A DNA stretch of 32,900 nucleotides from Armatimonadota bacterium (GTDB lineage: Bacteria; Armatimonadota; Zipacnadia; Zipacnadales; VGFC01). Shown one piece after another: positions 15,126-22,509 of this stretch; positions within the stretch are counted from its first letter, which is position 1; the number at the start of each line of letters is the position of its first letter. The DNA lies in NCBI GenBank assembly GCA_016869045.1, contig VGFC01000032.1:1-32900 (forward strand), in the 5' to 3' direction. Made by a program: the position numbers and the translations under genes. The notes under the pieces are model-generated. The model did no database searches. It saw only the letters and a list, made by a program, of their open reading frames with translations, and was not told the origin of the DNA.

Positions 15126-16331
15126 TTGGAGGTCTACCTCGACCACAACGCGACGACACCGGTCCGCGCCGAGGTCATTGAGGCGATGGAGGAGTGCCTG
15201 CGCGCCGATGGCGCGTTCGGCAACCCCTCCAGCCTCCACGAGGCGGGCCGCCTGGCGCGCAAGCGGCTCAGCGACGCCCGACGGCTGGTGGCGGACGCCC
15301 TCGGGGCCGAGCCGGCCGGCGTCACCTTCACCGGCTGCGGCTCCGAGGCCATCAACCTCGCGCTGAAGGGCACCTTCTTCACCTCGACTCTCCCCCACAA
15401 GCACATCGTCACCACCAGCATCGAGCACTCAGCCGTCCTCAAGACCTGCGCCTGGCTGCAGACCCAGGGCTGCGAGACCACCTACCTGCCCGTGGACAAC
15501 ACGGGCCGCCTCGATGTGGAGGAAGTCGCGCAGGCCCTGCGTGAGGACACGATCCTGGTCTCGCTCGTCCACGCCAACAACGAGGTCGGCACCCTCCAGC
15601 CGACCGCCGAGATCGGCGCCCTCTGCCGCGAGCGCGGCGTGCCGCTCCACGTCGATGCAGTACAGGCCGTGGGCAAGTTGCCCGTCACCCTCGAGAGCCT
15701 CCAGTGCGACATGCTCTCCCTCTCGGCGCACAAGTTCCACGGCCCGAAGGGCGTGGGCGCGTTGGTGACGCGACCCGGAGTCGAGCTGACGCCGCTGATC
15801 CACGGCGGCGGCCAGGAGCACGGCGTGCGCAGCGGCACCGAGGCCGTCGCACAGGCCGTCGGACTCGCCAGGGCCCTCGAGCTCGCCCTCGCGGAGCTGC
15901 CGCAGACCCGGGAGAAGCTGTGGGCGCTCCGGCATCGATTCCTGCGGGTGCGCGAGGAGTTGGAGGCGGTGAAGCTCAACGGCCATCCCGAGCACACGCT
16001 GCCGCACACCGTGAACCTCTCGTTCATGTACTGCGACGGGATGGCCCTGGGCCTGAACCTGAACCTGCGCGGCATTCGCGTGTCGCAGGGCTCGGCGTGC
16101 GCGTCCGGGCAGATCGAGCCCTCGCACGTGCTGATGGCGATGGGCCTCAGCGAGAAGGCGGCCCACGGCGCGATCCGCTTCTCACTGGGCCGGGACAACA
16201 CCGAGGAAGAGATCGACTACGTCGTCGCCGAGCTGGTGAGCACGGTGAAGAAGCTCCGCCTCCTCACCGCGCCCGAAGACATCGGCAAGTGCGACGAGAA
16301 CTGCCCGTGCTTCGTGCTCCAGGAGGCCTGA
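15126..16331 (+). CDS. Cysteine desulfurase (NifS/IscS family)
   Basis: 401 residues from TTG 15126, with GGAGG about 10 nt upstream; the first residues MEVYLDHNATTP match the family start exactly. PLP-enzyme motifs: HANNEVGTLQP, VDAVQAVGK, and the PLP lysine in LSAHKFHGPKG (K203). The active-site persulfide Cys is in GSACASG (C325). The C-terminus carries extra cysteines, CDENCPC. It removes sulfur from L-cysteine as a bound persulfide and passes it on. With the sulfur carrier and E1-like genes downstream it probably feeds molybdopterin or another thiolated cofactor; Fe-S cluster supply is the alternative, though no IscU/SufB gene is near. Its stop codon overlaps the start of a repeat element. 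Confidence 0.93.
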   Translation: MEVYLDHNATTPVRAEVIEAMEECLRADGAFGNPSSLHEAGRLARKRLSDARRLVADALGAEPAGVTFTGCGSEAINLALKGTFFTSTLPHKHIVTTSIEHSAVLKTCAWLQTQGCETTYLPVDNTGRLDVEEVAQALREDTILVSLVHANNEVGTLQPTAEIGALCRERGVPLHVDAVQAVGKLPVTLESLQCDMLSLSAHKFHGPKGVGALVTRPGVELTPLIHGGGQEHGVRSGTEAVAQAVGLARALELALAELPQTREKLWALRHRFLRVREELEAVKLNGHPEHTLPHTVNLSFMYCDGMALGLNLNLRGIRVSQGSACASGQIEPSHVLMAMGLSEKAAHGAIRFSLGRDNTEEEIDYVVAELVSTVKKLRLLTAPEDIGKCDENCPCFVLQEA

Positions 16332-16516
16332 GAGCGTGTATGACAAGGGTGGCCGGGCGCCATGAATGGCGCCCCTACACAACTGGGCGCGATGAATCGC
16401 GCCCCTACATCACAGACGACCGTACATCGCCGTCATGTAGGGGCACGATTCATCGTGCCCGAGTGTAGGGGCGTGATTCATCACGCCCAATGCCGTGCTT
16501 CTCATACACCCTCTGA
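16330..16516. repeat. MITE-like element with 18-bp terminal inverted repeats, copy 1
   Basis: Left end GAGAGCGTGTATGACAAG (16330-16347) matches the reverse complement of the right end (16498-16515) at 15 of 18 positions. Inside are four hairpin units of the GTAGGGGC...GCCC family: two in reverse orientation (about 16355-16378, 16385-16408) and two forward (16437-16460, 16464-16488). It shares both ends, internal sequence and order with the element at 20864-21131. It separates the cysteine desulfurase gene from the sulfur-carrier gene. No transposase gene and no clear target duplication. Confidence 0.82.
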
Positions 16517-16562
16517 GAAGCAACGGGCGAAGGACATCCAAACGCATCGCCGGGGGGCGAAC

Positions 16563-16841
16563 ATGGTTAAGGTCAAGCTGTTTGCCAATCTGCGGGAGGC
16601 CGCGAACGGCCAGCGTGTGGTCGAGTGCGCGGTCGAAGAGCCCGTATCCACCACGGAGTTGCTGCGAAAGCTGGCGGACCAGTATGGGGAGAAGGCGCAG
16701 AAGCTCCTCTTCGACAAGGGCGGCGGCGTCTGGCAAAGCATCGTCATCATGCGTAACGGCGAGATGGTGCGGGATCGCGAGGCGAAGACCATTGGGCCTG
16801 GGGATGAGATCGCCGTGCTGCTGCCGGTTGCCGGGGGCTGA
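16563..16841 (+). CDS. MoaD/ThiS-family ubiquitin-like sulfur carrier
   Basis: 92 residues, ATG 16563. It has the beta-grasp layout: VKVKLFANLREAANGQ at the first strands, TTELLRKLADQYGEKAQKLL as the helix, then MRNGEMVRD, GPGDEIAVLLPVAGG ending in the required C-terminal Gly-Gly. Such carriers are adenylated at the Gly-Gly end by a ThiF/MoeB-type E1 and then receive sulfur as thiocarboxylate for molybdopterin, thiamine or related products. The E1-like gene begins 18 bp downstream, a near-certain operon. A MoaD-like role is favoured by the ModA-like gene upstream; a tungsten or molybdenum aldehyde oxidoreductase system is a plausible client, not seen here. Confidence 0.88.
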   Translation: MVKVKLFANLREAANGQRVVECAVEEPVSTTELLRKLADQYGEKAQKLLFDKGGGVWQSIVIMRNGEMVRDREAKTIGPGDEIAVLLPVAGG

Positions 16842-16859
16842 CAGAAGGGAGCGAGTGCG

Positions 16860-17600
16860 TTGGTCGAGCTGACCGAGTGGGAACTCGAGAAGTTCAAGCG
16901 CCAGATCCAGATCCCCGGCTTCGGCGAGGAGGCGCAGCGCAAGTTGAAGGCCTCCTCGGCGTTGGTCACGCGGGTGGGCGGGCTGGGCGGCCCCACGGCG
17001 ATGTGGCTGGCGGCGGCGGGGATCAGGCGCCTGGTGCTCGCTCACGGCGGCACGCTCACACCCTCCAACCTGAACCGCCAGATTCTGATGCGTGGCGACG
17101 GCGTCGGCAAGCCGCGAGCGCCTCAGGCCGACGAGACGCTCCGCCGCTTCAACCCCGACCTCGAACTGAAAGCCTACGGGGAAGATGCCAAGCCCCACAA
17201 CGTGGCGGAACTCGTGGGCCAGGTGGACCTCGTGTGCGACTGCTCGCCGGACTTCGGCGAGCGACTGCTGCTCAACGCTGAGTGCTGGCGTCAGGGCAAG
17301 CCGATGGTTGAGGCGGGCATGAACGGCATGGAGGCGCACCTGACGACGATCCTCCCGCCTCACACCCCCTGCCTGCAGTGCACGGTGCCCGAGGTGCCCG
17401 ACTGGTGGGACCCACTGGGTTTCGGCGTGCTCGGCGCCGTACCCGGAACGCTGGGCGCCTTGACGGCCCTGGAAGCGATCAAGGTGCTGACCGGCTTCGG
17501 GGAGATACTGGCGGGCACGCTGCTGGTCTTCGATGGCGAGGACATGACCTTCAGCAAGTTCGCGATCAGCAAGCGCCCCGACTGCCCCGTGTGCGGGTGA
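16860..17600 (+). CDS. ThiF/MoeB/HesA-family adenylyltransferase (E1-like)
   Basis: 246 residues from TTG 16860 after GGGAGCG. The Rossmann core shows RVGGLGGPTAMWLAAAG (nucleotide loop), SNLNRQIL (Arg that contacts ATP), VGKPRAPQADETLRRFNP (Lys) and VCDCSPDF (the Asp of the adenylation site). Two CxxC motifs, CLQC and the C-terminal CPVC, likely bind zinc. The strand before SNLNRQ reads VLAHGGTLT where MoeB-type enzymes have an acidic residue (LxDxD) that binds the ATP ribose, so this is a divergent subfamily. It should activate the Gly-Gly tail of the upstream sulfur carrier. No catalytic-Cys claim is made. Confidence 0.88.
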   Translation: MVELTEWELEKFKRQIQIPGFGEEAQRKLKASSALVTRVGGLGGPTAMWLAAAGIRRLVLAHGGTLTPSNLNRQILMRGDGVGKPRAPQADETLRRFNPDLELKAYGEDAKPHNVAELVGQVDLVCDCSPDFGERLLLNAECWRQGKPMVEAGMNGMEAHLTTILPPHTPCLQCTVPEVPDWWDPLGFGVLGAVPGTLGALTALEAIKVLTGFGEILAGTLLVFDGEDMTFSKFAISKRPDCPVCG

Positions 17601-17651
17601 AAAACGGGACGGAGGCGTTTTCCGATTCGTCTCGGAAGATGCCTCCGTCCC
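17600..17651 (-). terminator. Terminator of the heavy-metal-binding lipoprotein gene, possibly bidirectional
   Basis: GGGACGGAGGC (17606-17616) pairs with its exact reverse complement (17641-17651), and inside TTCCGA (17620-17625) pairs with TCGGAA (17632-17637). On the minus strand the stem is followed by G then TTTTT (17604-17600), a good terminator for the gene at 17676-18146. On the plus strand it is followed only by ATTTCTC, a weaker stop for the ThiF-like gene. Confidence 0.7.
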
Positions 17652-17675
17652 ATTTCTCGCACTCCTCGACTCGTC

Positions 17676-18146
17676 CTACGTCGTCCCTGCATCCCCCTTC
17701 GCCGGCTCGGCCGGTTGCTGCTCCTTGCCCTCGCCTGAGGGCGCCGCGGGCTCGGTCTTCTCGCCACCCGTTGCCGGTGTTACGCCGCCGGCGGGGCGCG
17801 CCTCCAGCACCATCCCCCCGCACTTCTCGCACACGCCGGGCTCCGACGCCACCACATCGGCGTGCATCGGGCAGAAGTACTCCACCGGCTCGGTCGTGTC
17901 GGCCTTCATCGGCTTGTCGCAGGTCGGGCACTTCGCGGGCTTGTCGGACTTCTGGTCGGGGTGATCCGGGCAGACGTAGGTGAACGCACTCGTCGTCGCC
18001 GCTCCGCTGGGAGCATCGGACGGCGGGGGTCCAGTGACCGGGCTCGTCACGGGCGGCGGCTGAGTCTTCCGCGGGCAACCTGTCGCGTACAGCCCGGCCC
18101 CGACGATCACCACCAGCAACACGACAACCATCACTGCTCTCTTCAT
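17676..18146 (-). CDS. Lipoprotein with two heavy-metal-binding (HMBD/YHS-like) zinc-ribbon motifs
   Basis: 156 residues from ATG 18146. A long hydrophobic signal VMVVVLLVVIVGAGLYATG precedes Cys24, followed by PRK and a Pro-rich linker. Two copies of a metal-binding motif follow: YVCPDHPDQ...KCPTCDKPM (about 57-81) and YFCPMHADVV...VCEKCGGMV (about 89-113), each with CPxH and CxxC as in the HMBD domain of copper-exporting ATPases and CusB-type proteins. The tail is Pro/Glu/Gly-rich and low complexity. It probably binds a soft metal ion at the outer face of a membrane; whether it stores or transfers it is unknown. Transcribed alone. Confidence 0.8.
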   Translation of the reverse strand: MKRAVMVVVLLVVIVGAGLYATGCPRKTQPPPVTSPVTGPPPSDAPSGAATTSAFTYVCPDHPDQKSDKPAKCPTCDKPMKADTTEPVEYFCPMHADVVASEPGVCEKCGGMVLEARPAGGVTPATGGEKTEPAAPSGEGKEQQPAEPAKGDAGTT

Positions 18147-18189
18147 CCTTCGAGTCCTCCGTGAGGTGAGATGGGCGCTAAGTAGGAAA

Positions 18190-18316
18190 CCGCGATTCTC
18201 GTCCGAGCCGTTCCCATGTAGGGGCGCGATTCATCGCGCCCGAATGTAGGGGCGTCATTCATGACGCCCGCCGTGTAGGGGCGACATTCATGGCGCCCAA
18301 GAACCGATATCGCGGA
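18190..18316. repeat. Composite palindromic element A, second copy
   Basis: It starts CCGCGATTCTCGTCCGAGCC and ends GAACCGATATCGCGG, the same ends as the copy at 13605-13717. Between are three hairpin units in tandem: 18218-18241 (perfect), 18245-18269 (perfect, different stem) and 18274-18298 (one stem mismatch). It fills the gap upstream of the HMBD lipoprotein gene. Confidence 0.78.
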
Positions 18317-18392
18317 TTCCCATATCGACCTCACGCCCTTACAAACGTGAGTCGAGACAGAGCCAACGAATCCTACAACGACCGCGGGCACG

Positions 18393-19142
18393 TCACGGCC
18401 CTTGCAGCTTCACCGGCACGGGGAGAGAGACGGTGAGGTCGAGGTGGAACCGATCGTCGGCGCTCACATCCCGGCCCCCGTCCTCCATGATGGCGGGGAA
18501 GCGGACCTCGAAGACCGGGTGCTCCCACTGGCGCAGGTCCTGGACCACGACGTCGGTCGGCGCACGCAGCTCGATGGTGATGGCGTCCTCGGCGCCCTTC
18601 GCGATCTCGATCTTGGCCCCTTCTCCGTTCCAGATCTGGAAGTTGTTCTCGCGCTGCTGCAGCGGCAGGCCCACGATCTCCGGATCGCCCTCGACCTGCG
18701 CGATCGTCAGGTCCTTGCCGCCGTACTGCGCCACCGGCAGGTTCACGGAGAGCTGCAGTCCGTTGAGCTTGAGGGCGCCGGTCATGCTGAGGTCGTACTC
18801 GAGCCGGAGGCTCTGGGGCAGGGCCTTCACGCTCTCAATGAACCGGATGCCGGCGCCGGCGGCGGTCGGGATGGGCAGCGTGCCCTCGAACCGCTTCCCG
18901 GTTCGGTCCGGGAGGTCGCTGATCTGGGCGGTGGCGCTCTCCTGCGGGGCGTGCGTCCAGTCGGTGCCGTGCGCGTTCAGCTCGATCATGGCCAGCTGCA
19001 CGTCGCCCCGGTAGAGCCGAACCATGCCGGAGGGATCGAGCTTCGCGGAAACCGTCTCCTGCGCCCACACCCCGTTCGCCGCGGCGGAAGCCGCAGCCAC
19101 CAGGACACTCACGAGGACCGTTCCAGCCTGTAGCCTGCTCAT
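18393..19142 (-). CDS. Secreted protein of unknown function
   Basis: 249 residues from ATG 19142 with GGGAGG about 7 nt upstream. A signal peptide (VLVSVLVAAASAAANG, likely cut near VWA-QE) is followed by about 220 residues of alternating short strands such as LRLEYDLSMTGALKLNGLQLSVNLPV and HLDLTVSLPVPV, suggesting a beta-sandwich. No catalytic motif or known family is recognised. It diverges from the DUF1549/1553 gene, which starts about 150 bp away, so they may share a control region, although function cannot be inferred. Confident it is a gene; function unknown. Confidence 0.75.
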   Translation of the reverse strand: MSRLQAGTVLVSVLVAAASAAANGVWAQETVSAKLDPSGMVRLYRGDVQLAMIELNAHGTDWTHAPQESATAQISDLPDRTGKRFEGTLPIPTAAGAGIRFIESVKALPQSLRLEYDLSMTGALKLNGLQLSVNLPVAQYGGKDLTIAQVEGDPEIVGLPLQQRENNFQIWNGEGAKIEIAKGAEDAITIELRAPTDVVVQDLRQWEHPVFEVRFPAIMEDGGRDVSADDRFHLDLTVSLPVPVKLQGP

Positions 19143-19294
19143 GCAATCGCCTCCCTCGCTGGATATGCTGACACCCGGAACCCGCGACTTGTTCCGACGC
19201 CGAACCTCCGCCTCTGGGAGGCGTTTATATTGGCAGGTGCTCGTGACCCTCTCGCCGTGGCGGATTCCGCACCGGCGCCGGAGTGACTCGCCTG

Positions 19295-20854
19295 ATGAAG
19301 CCCTGGCTGATCGCGGCGCTCCTCTCGTTCTGCGGCGCGCACACTGTGGCCGCGCAGACGGTGCGCCCGTTCGAGAGCGACTCCTGGTCCGTGCCCGCGA
19401 ACGGGGTGGACACGCGGGTGCTGGCCGGGCTGCAGAAGAAGGGCCTCCAGCCCGCGCACCCGTGCTCCGATGAGGTCTTCATCCGGCGCGTCTACCTGGA
19501 CCTGATCGGCACGCTCCCTGAGCCCTCCGCAGTTCGGGAGTTCCTCGCGGACGCCAGCCCCGACAAGCGCGCCGCCCTGATTGGGGCCCTGCTGCAGCGG
19601 GACGAGTTCGCCGACTACTGGGCGCTCAAGTGGGGCGACCTGCTGCGGGTGAAGGCCGAGTTCCCCGTGAACCTGTGGCCCAATGCCGTGCAGGCGTATC
19701 ACCACTGGATTCGAGAAGCGGTCAAGGAGAACCGCCCCTACGACCAGTTCGCGCGCGAGCTGCTGACCTCCAGCGGGAGCAACTTCCGCGTGCCGCCGGT
19801 CAACTTCTACCGCGCGGTGCAGGGGCGCGAGCCGGCGGCGCTGGCGGAGGTCGTCGCCCTGACCTTCATGGGCACGCGCCTGGCGAGTTGGCCGGCCGGC
19901 AAGCGCGCCGACCTGGCCACCTTCTTCTCGCGGGTGGCCTACAAGAAGACCGGCGAGTGGAAAGAGGAGATCGTCTACCTCGACCTCGCCCCGACCGAGC
20001 CGCTCGCGGTCGTCTTTCCCGACGGGACCAAGGCCTCGATCCCGGCCGGCGATGACCCACGGGTCGCGTTCGCCGACTGGCTGATCCGTCCCGACAATCC
20101 CTGGTTCACGCGCAACATCGCCAACCGCGTCTGGGCGTGGCTCTTCGGGCGCGGAATCGTCCACGAGCCCGACGACATCCGCCCTGACAACCCGCCCTCC
20201 AACCCGGACTTGCTGTCCTACCTCCAGCAGGAGCTGGTGAACGCGAAGTACGACCTCCGTCATCTCTACCGGCTCATCCTCAACTCCCGCACCTATCAGC
20301 AGTCCGCGATCCCGCAGAGCACCGGCCCGGACGCCGAGGCCTTGTTCGCCTGTTACCCGGTCCGGCGACTGGACGCCGAAGTGCTCATCGACGCCCTCAA
20401 CTGGGTCGGCGGAACCCACGAGAGCTACACCAGCCCGATCCCCGAACCGTTCACCTACATCCCCGAGGATCAGCGGTCCATCGGGCTGCCGGACGGCAGC
20501 ATCACGAGCCTGTTCCTGGAGATGTTCGGACGCCCGCCGCGGGATACGGGTCTCGAATCTGAACGCAACAACCAGCCGACCGATGCGCAGCGCCTGTACC
20601 TGCTGAACTCGACGGACGTGTACCGACGCATCACGCGCAGCCCGCGTCTGCACGCCGTCGCGAGGGCGGCCGAGGGCGATCGGGCTGCGCTGGTCCAGGG
20701 CGTGTACATGACCCTCCTCTCACGCGAGCCAACCGCCGAGGAATTGAGTGCCGCGGAGCAGTACTTCGACACGCCCGAACTGGGAGCCGAGCAGGCTGCG
20801 ATCGACTTGGCCTGGGCACTCATCAACACCATGGAGTTCCTGTACCGACACTGA
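19295..20854 (+). CDS. Secreted DUF1549/DUF1553 domain protein
   Basis: 519 residues from ATG 19295 (MKPWLIAALLSFCGAHTVAAQ, a clean signal peptide); an in-frame GTG four codons upstream is less likely. The DUF1549 half (about 30-215) shows DEVFIRRVYLDLIGTLPEP, EYWALKWGDLLRV-like DYWALKWGDLLRV and NRPYDQFARELLTSSG. The DUF1553 half begins WLIRPDNPWFTRNIANRVWAWLFGRGIV and continues LRHLYRLILNSRTYQQS. These paired domains are typical of planctomycetes and related phyla and normally travel with DUF1501 genes, as here. The biochemical role is unknown; this copy lacks the cytochrome-c domain found in longer relatives. First gene of a four-gene run to 25902. Confidence 0.9.
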   Translation: MKPWLIAALLSFCGAHTVAAQTVRPFESDSWSVPANGVDTRVLAGLQKKGLQPAHPCSDEVFIRRVYLDLIGTLPEPSAVREFLADASPDKRAALIGALLQRDEFADYWALKWGDLLRVKAEFPVNLWPNAVQAYHHWIREAVKENRPYDQFARELLTSSGSNFRVPPVNFYRAVQGREPAALAEVVALTFMGTRLASWPAGKRADLATFFSRVAYKKTGEWKEEIVYLDLAPTEPLAVVFPDGTKASIPAGDDPRVAFADWLIRPDNPWFTRNIANRVWAWLFGRGIVHEPDDIRPDNPPSNPDLLSYLQQELVNAKYDLRHLYRLILNSRTYQQSAIPQSTGPDAEALFACYPVRRLDAEVLIDALNWVGGTHESYTSPIPEPFTYIPEDQRSIGLPDGSITSLFLEMFGRPPRDTGLESERNNQPTDAQRLYLLNSTDVYRRITRSPRLHAVARAAEGDRAALVQGVYMTLLSREPTAEELSAAEQYFDTPELGAEQAAIDLAWALINTMEFLYRH

Positions 20855-20863
20855 GGGCGGTCC

Positions 20864-21131
20864 GAGAGCCCTTATGAGAAGGGTGGCCGGGCGCCATGAA
20901 GACTGTGTTGACAAACGGTACTGGCGGCTCTGGTGAGCCGCCCCACGAGCTCTACAAGACTCGTGGCGCGGCTCACCAGAGCCGCGATACGCCTTGCTCA
21001 ACAGAATCTGAATGGTGCCCCTACGTCACAAACGACCGCATATCGCCCTCATGTAGGGGCGCGATTCATCGCGCCTGCGTGTAGGGGCGTGATTCATCAC
21101 GCCCCATACCGTGCTTCTCATACACGCTCTC
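20864..21131. repeat. MITE-like element with 18-bp terminal inverted repeats, copy 2, carrying an internal nested hairpin
   Basis: Left end GAGAGCCCTTATGAGAAG (20864-20881) and right end (21114-21131) match as inverted repeats at 15 of 18 positions. Both ends and the inner sequence agree with the copy at 16330-16516. Two forward GTAGGGGC...GCCC-type hairpins lie at 21053-21075 and 21081-21104. The left pair is replaced by a nested palindrome: 18-nt arms at 20924-20941 and 20968-20985 plus CACGAG/CTCGTG inside, and each 18-nt arm is itself a hairpin. It fills the gap before the DUF1501 gene. Confidence 0.82.
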
Positions 21132-21153
21132 AGAGGGAAGCGAGGGAAGGACG

Positions 21154-22509
21154 ATGGACGAGCGAGAGATGATCGGGCGCGTAGGTCGGCGCGAGGCGCT
21201 GAAGCGGGCGCTGTTCGGAGCGGCTGGGGCGGCGCTCATGGGCCGCGGGCTGGCCGATGCACAGACGGCCGGGCGGCCCAAGCCGGCGGTCGCTCCCACG
21301 GCGAAGGCCAAGGCGGTCATCCAGATCTGGCTCTGGGGCGGGCCGCCGCACCTGGACACCTTCGACCCCAAGCCGGAGGCGGGACGCGACTACTGCGGGC
21401 CGCTGAACCAGCCGATCAACACCAACGTGCCGGGCATCCGGATCAGCCAGCTGCTGCCGCTGCTCGCCCAGCAGGCCGACAAGTACTCCCTCATCCGCAG
21501 CCTGACCCACGGCAACAACGGCCACGAGACCGCCGCGTACATCCTCCAGACGGGCCGCCAGCCCAACGACCGACTCGTCTACCCGTGCATCGGGGCCATC
21601 GTCTCCAAGTTCAGGGGCTACGAGGGCGGCTATGTCGGCCTCGTCCCGCCCTACGTGGTGCTGACCCAGCCCCAGGGGCGCTTCGACGAGGCGGGCTTCT
21701 TGGGGCCGCGGTACAAGCCCTTCGCCACCGGGGGCGACCCGAACGGGCAGCGTTTCGTCGTCGAGGGGGTCGTCTCGGGCGACATCACTGACGACCGCCA
21801 GCGCTCCCGACGCGAGCTGCTGCATTCCCTCGACACGCTCAAGCAACTCCTGCCGCAGAACCCCCAGGCCGCGAAGCTCGACACGACCGAGACCAAGGCC
21901 TACGACATGATCCTCGGCGACGCCGGCAAGCTCTTCGACCTCTCACAGGAGACGAACCAGCTGCGTACCCAGTACGGCCGCAACACCTTCGGTCAGTCCT
22001 GCCTCGTGGCGCGCCGGCTGGTGGCCGCGGGCGTGCCCTACGTCACGATCAACAACGGGGGCTGGGACACGCACAAAGAGCATTTCCAGACCATGAACTG
22101 GAAGCTGCCTCAGCTGGATCAGGGGTTGGCGACGCTCCTGCAGGACCTGGCCGACCACAACCTGCTCGACAGCACGATCGTCTGGTGTTCCGGCGAGTTC
22201 GGCCGCACTCCGCGGGTCTCGTGGGAGGCGCCCTGGAACGGCGGCCGCCATCACTATGGCGACTGCTTCTCGGTCCTGGTGGCCGGCGGGGGCTTCAAGG
22301 GCGGGCAGGTCGTTGGCGCCTCGGATGCAAAGGGGGAGCACCCGGCAGAGCGCCCGGTGTCTCCGCAGGACCTGCTCGGGAGCATGTGCGAGCTGCTGGG
22401 CGCCGACCCGGACGGTCCGCTACCCAACCCCCGAGGACTGGACGTGAAGCTGATGCCGCCGGACCAGGACCCGGCCAAGGGAGCCGGTCGCCTCAATGAG
22501 ATCATGTAA
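21154..22509 (+). CDS. DUF1501 family protein (sulfatase-fold, Tat-type signal)
   Basis: 451 residues, ATG 21154 (ATG 21172 region also possible), with GGGAAGG upstream. The N-terminus RREALKRALFGAAGAALMG resembles a Tat signal. DUF1501 motifs follow: VIQIWLWGGPPHLDTFDPKP, LLPLLAQQADKYSLIRSLTH, NNGHETAAYILQTG, then VTINNGGWDTHKEHF, WCSGEFGRTPRV and HHYGDCFSVLVAGGGFKGGQVVG. The fold is alkaline-phosphatase/sulfatase-like, but the activity of the family is not established. It sits between the DUF1549/1553 gene and the PPC-domain gene, the usual planctomycete-type arrangement, and its end overlaps the next start by 14 bp. Confidence 0.92.
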   Translation: MDEREMIGRVGRREALKRALFGAAGAALMGRGLADAQTAGRPKPAVAPTAKAKAVIQIWLWGGPPHLDTFDPKPEAGRDYCGPLNQPINTNVPGIRISQLLPLLAQQADKYSLIRSLTHGNNGHETAAYILQTGRQPNDRLVYPCIGAIVSKFRGYEGGYVGLVPPYVVLTQPQGRFDEAGFLGPRYKPFATGGDPNGQRFVVEGVVSGDITDDRQRSRRELLHSLDTLKQLLPQNPQAAKLDTTETKAYDMILGDAGKLFDLSQETNQLRTQYGRNTFGQSCLVARRLVAAGVPYVTINNGGWDTHKEHFQTMNWKLPQLDQGLATLLQDLADHNLLDSTIVWCSGEFGRTPRVSWEAPWNGGRHHYGDCFSVLVAGGGFKGGQVVGASDAKGEHPAERPVSPQDLLGSMCELLGADPDGPLPNPRGLDVKLMPPDQDPAKGAGRLNEIM

